From NCBI GenBank assembly GCA_023401045.1, contig JAEXEM010000325.1:1-12179 (forward strand): DNA of 12,179 bases. Direction: 5' to 3'. This document shows positions 1-5,514 of this stretch, one piece after another. Both the position numbers and the translations under genes were made by a program. The DNA comes from Actinomycetes bacterium. Its GTDB lineage: Bacteria > Actinomycetota > Actinomycetes > Actinomycetales > Cellulomonadaceae. Within the stretch, counting starts at the first letter, position 1, and each line of letters opens with the position of its first letter. The notes under the pieces were generated by a model. That model saw only the letters and a list, made by a program, of their open reading frames with translations, was not told the DNA's origin and ran no database searches.

Positions 1-115
1 GAGCGGGAGGGAGCGGGCGCACGGAGGCCGGGAGGCGCCGAGGAGCGACGGTGCGCGTCGGCAGGCGGGAGCGCCAGGGGTCCGTTGGCGCGAGGCTGGG
101 CGGCCGGACTCGCAT
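1..115 (-). CDS. Possible start of a leftward gene, cut by the window edge (tentative)
   Basis: An ATG on the minus strand at 115-113 opens a frame that stays open for 38 codons to the left edge, beginning MRVRPPSLAPTDPW. A GGAG lies four bases before the ATG, and the upstream DNA (about 140-240) is less GC-rich and holds repeat elements, as expected for a promoter region. The predicted start is rich in Arg and Pro and I do not recognise it. Third-position GC is about 84%, lower than in the clear genes here, and 38 open codons are not significant in DNA this GC-rich. It may be a real start or chance. Confidence 0.22.
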   Translation of the reverse strand, partial: MRVRPPSLAPTDPWRSRLPTRTVAPRRLPASVRPLPPA

Positions 116-183
116 CCTGCTCCGACCGGACGGCGGCGCGCCAGCCCTCGGTGAGAATCTTCACATTTCCCGCATCGCCCGGT

Positions 184-195
184 CCCCACGTGGGG
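184..195. repeat. 12-bp perfect palindrome CCCCACGTGGGG
   Basis: The twelve bases are their own reverse complement and contain the CACGTG core. The position, about 70-80 bases upstream of the possible minus-strand start at 115, would suit an operator. No regulator can be named from the sequence. Confidence 0.4.
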
Positions 196-217
196 CGCTC
201 TTGGGGTCGAGATGCCG

Positions 218-239
218 CCAGGTCAAGACCAGGTCATGA
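218..239. repeat. Tandem direct repeat, 11-bp period
   Basis: CCAGGTCAAGA is followed directly by CCAGGTCATGA; 10 of 11 positions match. An 11-bp period places both copies on the same face of the helix, a layout used by OmpR/PhoP-type response regulators. That the repeat is such a binding site is inference. It lies about 100 bases upstream of the possible minus-strand start at 115. Confidence 0.45.
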
Positions 240-356
240 AGGGGCTTGGCAAGCGCTCGGCGGAGGGGCAGGATGTCCCCGTCCGATGCGGGGCTGGGCG
301 GCCACGCCAAGGACGAGACGGGCAACGAGCGGGACCCCGGAGCGCACGACGACGTG

Positions 357-394
357 CGACGACCCGGGCACCGCAGCGGGCGCCCGGGTCGTCG
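357..394 (-). terminator. Strong hairpin terminator after the M28 peptidase gene
   Basis: CGACGACCCGGGC (357-369) and GCCCGGGTCGTCG (382-394) are exact reverse complements, giving a 13-bp stem with a 12-base loop. It begins seven bases past the peptidase stop codon. No T-run follows, as is common for terminators in GC-rich actinomycetes. Confidence 0.8.
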
Positions 395-401
395 AGGGAC
401 G

Positions 402-1991
402 TCAGGCGGCGCGCTGGTCCGCGCCGCGCTCGTGCCCGTGCCAGTGCTTCTTGCCCTTGCCCGGCTTCCAGGGACCGTGGTGGTGGCCCTGGTCCCCCGG
501 CCCGGAGACCCCGTTGATCGCCGAGGTGTCGTTCGCGAGGCTCGCGGTCGCGAAGGCCACGGCCTTCGCCATGATGCCGAGCGCCTCACGGTTGACGTTC
601 GACAGGTCGTCCGCCGGGGAGTGGTAGTTCGGGTCGTGGATGATGCCGGCGGTGCCGCCGAACAGGGCGACCTCCTCCTCGGTCTTCACGTCGTCGGCCC
701 CGGTGAACAGCCCGGACGCCGGGATGCCGTTCTCGATGAACGCCTGGTAGTCCGAGCGGCCCGAGAACTCCGTGTCGACCCACGGCTGGCCGATGCTGTC
801 GAAGTACCCGGTGAAGACGGCCTCGGTCTGCGCCGAGCCCTCGGGCACCGGCACACCCTCCGGGGCGGGGTACGTCGACTGGTCGGCGTCGTACACGCCG
901 ATGATGTAGTTCGGCGAGCCGATCATGTCGAAGTTGAGGTACGTCGCGATGCGGTCGAGCTCACCCTCCTGCGTCGCGAGCTCGTCGACGTACGCCGTCG
1001 ACCCGATGAGCCCGAGCTCCTCGGCGCCCCACCACGCGAACCGCACGGTGTTGTCGTGCTTCTTCTCCTTGGCGAGCTGCACCGCCACCTCGAGGAGCGT
1101 CGCCGAGCCGGTCCCGTTGTCGTTGATGCCCGGGCCCTCCTCGACGCCGTCGAGGTGCGCGCCGAGCACGACGACGTTGTCGTCCCGTCCGGTGCGTGTC
1201 TCGGCGAGGACGTTGAAGCTCTCGCGCTGCTCGACGTGGAACCGCACGTCGAGCGTGAGGGAGACCGTGCCCTGCGCCACGGCCGCGACGATCGCCTCGC
1301 CGTCGGACTGGCTGAGGCTCGCCACCGGGATGTCGACGAGCCCCTCCTCGCCGAGCGTCCCGGCGAACAGCTCCCCGGCGTTGTTGTAGACGACGAGCCC
1401 CGCGGCACCGGCCTCGTCCGCGACGACGGCCTTCTGCGCGAAGGGGCAGTCGCCGCGGCTGACGACCGCGATCGTCCCGGCCACCTCGACCCCCTCCCAG
1501 GCCTCCGGCGTGCACCCGGTCGCGACCGCCGGCACCGAGACGTCCGCGGTGACGCCCCCCTCGGCGGTGCTCGGGGAGTACTGCATCTGGTCGACCTCGA
1601 GGACCTCGCCCGTGCCGAGCGTCGCCGTTGCGGCGTCGACGACCTCGAAGTCGACCGTGAACGGGTCACGTGTCGTCGTGTAGCCGGCCTTCTTGAGGGT
1701 GCGCTCGACGTACCGCGCGCTCTCCTCGTAGCCGTCGGTGAACGCCGCCCGGTTGCCGTCGTTGCGGTCGGCGATGCGCTGGAGCTCCTCGAGGTGGCGG
1801 AACACGCCACGGGTCGTCACCTTCGAGGCGAACCGCTCCTCGTCGATGCCGCGGCTGTGGCCGTGGCCCGGGCCAGGGCCGGGCTTGCCGCCCGGGCCGT
1901 GGGCGAGGGCGGGTGGTGCGAGCAGGGCGCTGCTGCCGATCACGAGCGCCGCGAGGGTGCCGGCGAGCGCCGTCGTCCGTCGAGCTGTCAC
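402..1991 (-). CDS. Secreted M28-family zinc aminopeptidase with PA domain
   Basis: The 529-residue protein should be an exported metallopeptidase that removes N-terminal residues from peptides. A signal peptide covers about 1-30 (RR, hydrophobic core, APPALA-H). A PA (protease-associated) domain lies at about 145-240. The M28 catalytic domain follows, with the two-zinc set in order: H279 (GAHLDG), D291 (GINDNGTG), catalytic E324 and ligand E325 (WGAEELG), D355 (NFDMIG) and H457 (YHSPADD). This matches the Streptomyces griseus aminopeptidase pattern. Both ends of the mature protein are odd: residues 31-48 are Gly/Pro/His-rich, and the last 30 residues carry six histidines among Gly and Lys. 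The GTG start at 1991 has AAGGGG eight bases upstream. The gene is alone, with its own promoter and terminator. Exact specificity cannot be read from sequence. Confidence 0.93.
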   Translation of the reverse strand: MTARRTTALAGTLAALVIGSSALLAPPALAHGPGGKPGPGPGHGHSRGIDEERFASKVTTRGVFRHLEELQRIADRNDGNRAAFTDGYEESARYVERTLKKAGYTTTRDPFTVDFEVVDAATATLGTGEVLEVDQMQYSPSTAEGGVTADVSVPAVATGCTPEAWEGVEVAGTIAVVSRGDCPFAQKAVVADEAGAAGLVVYNNAGELFAGTLGEEGLVDIPVASLSQSDGEAIVAAVAQGTVSLTLDVRFHVEQRESFNVLAETRTGRDDNVVVLGAHLDGVEEGPGINDNGTGSATLLEVAVQLAKEKKHDNTVRFAWWGAEELGLIGSTAYVDELATQEGELDRIATYLNFDMIGSPNYIIGVYDADQSTYPAPEGVPVPEGSAQTEAVFTGYFDSIGQPWVDTEFSGRSDYQAFIENGIPASGLFTGADDVKTEEEVALFGGTAGIIHDPNYHSPADDLSNVNREALGIMAKAVAFATASLANDTSAINGVSGPGDQGHHHGPWKPGKGKKHWHGHERGADQRAA

Positions 1992-2023
1992 GTTGGTGTC
2001 CCCTTCTCACCGGTGACGCGCGA

Positions 2024-2104
2024 CCGGACGGCCGCGCGTCGCGCACGTCCGCCGGACGGTGGTCCGGGAACCGGACTGCTCCGACAACCTAGGGCGATCC
2101 GGAC
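2024..2104. repeat. Cluster of CCGGAC / GTCCGG elements around the peptidase promoter
   Basis: CCGGAC occurs at 2024-2029, 2052-2057, 2071-2076 and 2099-2104, and its complement GTCCGG at 2062-2067. Start-to-start spacings are 28, 19 and 28. The last copy sits between the -35 and -10 boxes of the peptidase promoter and the others lie in its leader. The central GTCCGG can pair with either neighbour: GTCCGG-GAA-CCGGAC or CCGGAC-GGTG-GTCCGG. The cluster may be a set of operator half-sites or competing RNA hairpins. Confidence 0.5.
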
Positions 2105-2115
2105 GCCGAAGTCAC
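2086..2115 (-). promoter_or_regulatory. Likely promoter of the M28 peptidase gene
   Basis: On the minus strand GTGACT (2115-2110) and TAGGTT (2091-2086) are 18 bases apart, a fair match to sigma70-type -35 and -10 boxes. Transcription would start near 2079, leaving a leader of roughly 88 bases before the GTG at 1991. A CCGGAC element lies inside the spacer. Confidence 0.5.
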
Positions 2116-2186
2116 GGCCCTGCCTCACATTGCACGACACGGTGCTGACACGTGGGCGGCCGCGTCCCGGTGCCGGGGTGCCGCCG

Positions 2187-2192
2187 TAGCAT
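2187..2192 (+). promoter_or_regulatory. -10 box of a probable leaderless transcript (MetE-like gene)
   Basis: TAGCAT ends seven bases before the GTG start at 2200, so transcription would begin at or next to the start codon. No ribosome binding site precedes this GTG, which agrees with leaderless translation, common in actinomycetes. No good -35 box is visible at the usual distance. Confidence 0.5.
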
Positions 2193-2199
2193 CCGCCAC

Positions 2200-3390
2200 G
2201 TGACCATCAGCACCACGCACGCCGGGTCCCTGCCCCGCACCCCCGAGCTCGTCGCCGCCAACGCCGACCGCGCCGCCGGCCGCCCCCGCGAGGACTGGGA
2301 CGACTTCCTGCGCGAGCAGGTCGTCGCGCTCGTCCGCCGCCAGGTGGACCTCGGCATCACCGTCCCCGGCGACGGCGAGTACGGCAAGGCGATGAGCAGC
2401 CCCGTCGACTTCGGCGCGTGGTGGTCGTACTCGTTCGCGCGCACCGGCGGGCTCGAGCTCGACACGACGATGGAGTGGGCCGTCGGCCGTCACCTCTCCG
2501 AGCCGGGGAACCTGCGGACGACGGGCTTCGTCCACCGCCGCGACCACCAGCTCTTCGCCGCGGCGTACGACGACCCGACCTCCGGCGTCATGTCGGGCGA
2601 GGCACCGACGAGCCACCCCAAGTGCACCGGCCCGCTGACGTACACCGGCCAGGCCGCCGTCGCCGCCGACGTCGCCAACCTCCGCACCGCGCTCGACGCC
2701 GCGGGGGCCTCGACCGGCTTCGTCACCGCGATCGCCCCGGGTTCGGCCGCGCGCATCGCCGACGAGTACTACCGCGACGACCGCGCCTACCTCTTCGCCT
2801 GGGCGGACGCGCTGCGCGAGGAGTACCGGGCGATCATCGACGCCGGCCTCGTGCTGCAGATCGACGACCCGTCGATCGCCGAGAACTGGGACCAGATCGA
2901 GCCCGAGCCGTCCCTCGACGACTACCTCGCGTTCACCGCGCTGCGCGTCGAGGCGCTCAACCACGCGCTGCGCGACCTGCCGAAGGACCGCATCCGCTTC
3001 CACCTGTGCTGGGGCTCCTGGCACGGCCCGCACACCACCGACCTGCCGATGAAGGACATCGTCGCGACGATGCTCGAGGTGCACGCCGGGGAGTTCTCCT
3101 TCGAGGCGGCGAACGTCCGCCACGAGCACGAGTACCGGGTGTGGGACGACGTCACGCTGCCCGCCGGCGCGAAGATCCTGCCCGGGGTCGTCTCGCACGC
3201 GACGAACGTCGTCGAGCACCCCGAGCTCGTCGCCGAGCGCATCGAGCGGTTCGCCTCGCGCGTCGGGCCGCAGAACGTCATCGCCTCGACCGACTGCGGC
3301 CTCGGTGGGCGCGTCCACCAGCAGATCGCGTGGGCGAAGCTCGAGGCGCTCGTCGAGGGCGCGGCGATCGCGTCCGACCGGCTGGGCTGA
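2200..3390 (+). CDS. Core-MetE-like cobalamin-independent methyltransferase
   Basis: This 396-residue protein matches the C-terminal catalytic half of cobalamin-independent methionine synthase; full MetE is about 750-800 residues. It opens with HAGSLPR (7-13). The four expected zinc ligands are present: H268 and C270 (FHLCWGSW), E302 (FSFEAAN) and C366 (STDCGLGG). IDDPS (221-225) and GDGEYGK (57-63) are further family motifs. The zinc should activate a thiol as methyl acceptor. The folate-binding N-terminal half is missing, so the methyl donor and even the acceptor are uncertain; short MetE relatives include methionine synthases with other donors and coenzyme M transferases. GTG at 2200 is chosen because the homology begins there, a -10 box lies just upstream, and an earlier in-frame start at 2152 would add an unlikely Arg-rich stretch. 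It is divergent from the peptidase gene. Confidence 0.88.
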   Translation: MTISTTHAGSLPRTPELVAANADRAAGRPREDWDDFLREQVVALVRRQVDLGITVPGDGEYGKAMSSPVDFGAWWSYSFARTGGLELDTTMEWAVGRHLSEPGNLRTTGFVHRRDHQLFAAAYDDPTSGVMSGEAPTSHPKCTGPLTYTGQAAVAADVANLRTALDAAGASTGFVTAIAPGSAARIADEYYRDDRAYLFAWADALREEYRAIIDAGLVLQIDDPSIAENWDQIEPEPSLDDYLAFTALRVEALNHALRDLPKDRIRFHLCWGSWHGPHTTDLPMKDIVATMLEVHAGEFSFEAANVRHEHEYRVWDDVTLPAGAKILPGVVSHATNVVEHPELVAERIERFASRVGPQNVIASTDCGLGGRVHQQIAWAKLEALVEGAAIASDRLG

Positions 3391-3406
3391 CCGGCCGACC
3401 TCCACA

Positions 3407-3442
3407 GGGCGGACCCGCCCCCGGGACCATCGTCCGTCCCGG
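3407..3442 (+). terminator. Two adjacent hairpins after the MetE-like gene
   Basis: GGGCG-GACC-CGCCC (3407-3420) is followed at once by CCGGGAC (3421-3427) pairing with GTCCCGG (3436-3442) over an 8-base loop. The pair lies 17-52 bases past the stop at 3390. There is no T-run. They could separate the MetE-like transcript from nrdI. Confidence 0.5.
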
Positions 3443-3471
3443 CCCCCGCCCCGACGCGGTGGGCTGGGACG

Positions 3472-3912
3472 GTGCGTGCCACCCCCGTCTACTTCTACTC
3501 GTCGAGCAGCGGCCTCGTCCGCTCCTTCGCCGAGCGCCTCGACCGCCCGGTGCACGACCTGTCCGTGCGCGAGGTGCGGCGCAGCGAGGTCGACGGGCCG
3601 TGGGTGCTGCTCACGCCGTCGTACAAGACGGGCAACGACGCGAACGACACCGTCCCCGAGGCGGTGCGCCGCTTCCTGCGCTCGGCGCACAACCGGCGGC
3701 TGCTCGTCGGCGTCATGGGCTCGGGCAACCGCAACTTCGGGCGGTACTACCAGAAGGCGGCCCGCGAGATCGCCGAGCGGTCGGGCCGGCCGGTGCTCTT
3801 CGAGTTCGAGCTCGCGGGCACGCCGTGGGACGTCGAGGAGTGCCGTCGCCTCCTCGAGGACCTCGACACCGCCCTCGACGCGCGCCACGCACAGGACGCG
3901 CGAGGCGCCTGA
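3472..3912 (+). CDS. nrdI: NrdI-like flavodoxin
   Basis: The 146-residue protein has the NrdI pattern: an N-terminal phosphate loop (YFYSSSSG, 7-14), the second FMN loop LLTPSYKTG (46-54), the hallmark GVMGSGNRNFGRYY (80-93) and FELAGTPWDVE (112-122). NrdI is the FMN protein that supplies oxidant to build the Mn(III)2-tyrosyl radical cofactor of class Ib ribonucleotide reductase. Two points are unusual. The usual SGN(T/V) of the first loop reads SGLV here. Also, no nrdH, nrdE or nrdF lies beside it, although NrdI genes normally sit in that operon. The GTG at 3472 places the first strand at the expected position; the ribosome binding site is weak. Overall match is good, but its partner reductase must be elsewhere in the genome. 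Confidence 0.85.
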   Translation: MRATPVYFYSSSSGLVRSFAERLDRPVHDLSVREVRRSEVDGPWVLLTPSYKTGNDANDTVPEAVRRFLRSAHNRRLLVGVMGSGNRNFGRYYQKAAREIAERSGRPVLFEFELAGTPWDVEECRRLLEDLDTALDARHAQDARGA

Positions 3913-4003
3913 GCGCCGCCTCCCCGCGTCGGTGCAGGTGAGCGGCCGGCCGACAGCCCGGGGACAGCCCGCCCACAGCGGGGGCACAGACCGGTGCGGC
4001 TCC

Positions 4004-4021
4004 ATGGAGGCGACCACCTGA
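4004..4021 (+). other. Five-codon mini-ORF ahead of the DUF4956 operon (very tentative)
   Basis: ATG GAG GCG ACC ACC TGA lies just upstream of the operon and its stop falls in the left arm of the 17-bp palindrome. It could be a leader peptide but is short enough to be chance, and no clear ribosome binding site precedes it. Confidence 0.1.
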
Positions 4022-4031
4022 CCGTCAGGTG
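4015..4031. promoter_or_regulatory. 17-bp perfect palindrome before the DUF4956-VTC operon
   Basis: CACCTGAC-C-GTCAGGTG has two perfect 8-bp arms around one central base and ends 24 bases before the preferred GTG start at 4056. Its length and symmetry fit a dimeric repressor operator (TetR-, GntR- or MarR-type size); the same bases in RNA could form only a tight stem without a usable loop, so DNA binding is likelier. No regulator gene lies nearby. Confidence 0.5.
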
Positions 4032-4055
4032 AGCCCGACCCCCCGGGAGCGCACC

Positions 4056-4655
4056 GTGCCCGACCTCGCCCTCCTCGCGGCCGACCTCGTCGCCGTCACG
4101 ATCCTCACGTTCGGCCTCTACGTGCCGCGGCACCACCGCCGCGACCTCGTCGTCGCCTACCTCGGGGTCAACGTCGGCGTCGTCGCGGTGAGCGCGGCCC
4201 TCGGGTCGACGACGGTCGGCGCCAGGCTGGGGCTCGGCCTCTTCGGTGTGCTCTCGATCATCCGGCTGCGCTCGACCGAGCTCGGGCAGCGCGAGGTCGC
4301 GTACTACTTCTCCTCGCTCGCGCTGGGGCTCGTCGGCGGCCTCGGGGCGGGCTCGGTCCCGGTGGCGGTCGCGCTCATGGCGCTCGTCGTGCTCGTCATG
4401 GCCGTCGGGGACTCCCCGCGGCTGCTGCGCCGGCTGCGGTCGCAGACGGTCGTCGTCGACCGGGCGATCACCTCGGAGCCCGAGCTCGTCGCGCACCTCG
4501 AGGGGCTGCTCGGAGCACGTGTGCACGCGGTGGACGTGCAGCGGCTCGACCTCGTCAACGACACGACGTGGGTGGAGGTGCGGTACTCGCTCGACCGCAC
4601 GGCCGTCGGCGCGCAGGGCCGCACCGGTGAGACCGCGCGGGAGGTGGCGGCATGA
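4056..4655 (+). CDS. DUF4956 multi-span membrane protein
   Basis: The 199-residue protein has four to five predicted membrane spans (about 3-23, 31-50, 54-69, 81-98, 101-117) and then a soluble C-terminal domain of about 75 residues. The family signature is the segment 60-98, with SIIRLRSTELGQREVAYYF at its centre. DUF4956 proteins have no proven biochemical role; they are often encoded beside VTC-domain proteins, as here, and are reasonable membrane partners for them. I prefer the GTG at 4056 because GGGAG lies six bases upstream. A GTG at 4029 would give 208 residues, but it has no ribosome binding site and lies within the 17-bp palindrome. The stop overlaps the next start by ATGA, so the two are translationally coupled. 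Confidence 0.85.
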   Translation: MPDLALLAADLVAVTILTFGLYVPRHHRRDLVVAYLGVNVGVVAVSAALGSTTVGARLGLGLFGVLSIIRLRSTELGQREVAYYFSSLALGLVGGLGAGSVPVAVALMALVVLVMAVGDSPRLLRRLRSQTVVVDRAITSEPELVAHLEGLLGARVHAVDVQRLDLVNDTTWVEVRYSLDRTAVGAQGRTGETAREVAA

Positions 4656-5455
4656 GCCTCCTCACGACGGGCACGACGGCGGGCAAGCTCGCCACCGCCC
4701 ACCTGCCGACGGTGACGCTCGACGAGCTCACCAGCCGCGCGGGCCTGCAGACCCGCGTCGACCGCAAGTACCTCGTCCCCTGCGACCTGCTCACGCTCCT
4801 CGACGACCTCGGTGCGGGCGTCCGGGTGCTGCGCGTCGACGGCCGCACCGACTTCCGGTACGAGTCGGTCTACCTCGACACCCCCGCCCGGCTGAGCTAT
4901 CTCGGCGCCGCCCACGGCCGCCGACGTCGTCTCAAGGTGCGCACCCGCCGCTACCTCGACAGCGGGGCGGGCGCCGTCGAGGTGAAGACCCGCGGCCCGC
5001 GCGGGGTGACGGTGAAGACCCGGCTGCCGTGCGGCGCCGACGAGGACCCGCGCCCGCTCGTCGTCCCGGCGCTCGACGCCGCGGGGGTCGAGCTGCCTCC
5101 CGGGGCGGTCCTCGCTCCCGCGCTCACCACGCGCTACCGCCGCACGACGCTCCTGCTGCCCGGCCCCGACGGCTCGGCACCGGCCCGGGTGACGGTCGAC
5201 ACCGACCTCGCGTGGTCGCTGCCGGCCGACGGTCCCACCACGGACCCGGCACGGCTCGTCGGGCTCGCCGTCGTCGAGACGAAGACCGGCTCGACGCCCT
5301 GCGCCGCCGACCGGCTGCTGTGGCGCGCCGGCCACCGCCCGGTGCGGTTCTCGAAGTTCGCGACCGGGCTCGCCGCCCTCGACCCCGACCTGCCCGCGAC
5401 GCGCTGGCGGCGCACGCTGGACAGGTGGGTGCTGCCGGCGATCGACGGCGCCTGA
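4652..5455 (+). CDS. VTC-domain protein, polyphosphate polymerase-like
   Basis: The 267-residue protein has the tunnel-fold pattern of the catalytic VTC domain, which in yeast Vtc4 makes polyphosphate from ATP. Its charged residues occur in family order: R35 and K39 (TRVDRKY), the YESVYLDT strand (70-77), the basic strand LKVRTRRY (94-101), E110 and K112 (EVKTR), R161-R164, D183 (TVDTD), E209 and K211 (VVETKT), and K235 (FSKFATG). These would line the tunnel and bind phosphate and metal. Unlike Vtc4 it has no SPX domain and no membrane spans, so the DUF4956 protein probably anchors it. GGGAGG stands seven bases before the ATG, which overlaps the upstream stop. Polymerase activity is inferred; relatives with this fold also include triphosphatases and adenylyl cyclases. 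Confidence 0.85.
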   Translation: MSLLTTGTTAGKLATAHLPTVTLDELTSRAGLQTRVDRKYLVPCDLLTLLDDLGAGVRVLRVDGRTDFRYESVYLDTPARLSYLGAAHGRRRRLKVRTRRYLDSGAGAVEVKTRGPRGVTVKTRLPCGADEDPRPLVVPALDAAGVELPPGAVLAPALTTRYRRTTLLLPGPDGSAPARVTVDTDLAWSLPADGPTTDPARLVGLAVVETKTGSTPCAADRLLWRAGHRPVRFSKFATGLAALDPDLPATRWRRTLDRWVLPAIDGA

Positions 5456-5514
5456 CCGCGCGCCCGGGCCTCACCGACCACCACCCGCCACGGCACCCGC
5501 TGGAACGGAGCACC

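Larger units (their letters stand above)
116..356. other. Non-coding stretch with repeat elements and no clear gene
   Basis: The stretch between the peptidase terminator and the possible leftward gene has no frame with convincing codon use. It holds a direct repeat (218-239), a 12-bp perfect palindrome (184-195) and a small less GC-rich patch at 151-170 whose core GTGAGAATCTTCAC is an imperfect palindrome. It could be the control region of a gene to the left of the window. I saw no tRNA or other structured RNA in it. Confidence 0.5.

Noticed and set aside
151..164. GTGAGAATCTTCAC as a Fur/Zur-type box
   Set aside because: The left half resembles a Fur-family half-site, but the right half and spacing do not fit.
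200..222. Possible tRNA T-arm (GGGGTCGAGATGCC...CCA)
   Set aside because: The flanking bases do not pair and no D-arm, anticodon arm or acceptor stem is present.
1..627. Plus-strand frame open from the left edge
   Set aside because: Overlaps the peptidase gene, has poor third-position bias and no family pattern.
246..2189. 647-codon plus-strand frame opposite the peptidase gene
   Set aside because: It is the antisense shadow of the M28 gene in GC-rich DNA: Arg/Val/Asp-rich, no domain pattern.
2125..4017. 630-codon minus-strand frame across the MetE-like and nrdI genes
   Set aside because: Low-complexity shadow spanning two well-supported genes and their gap.
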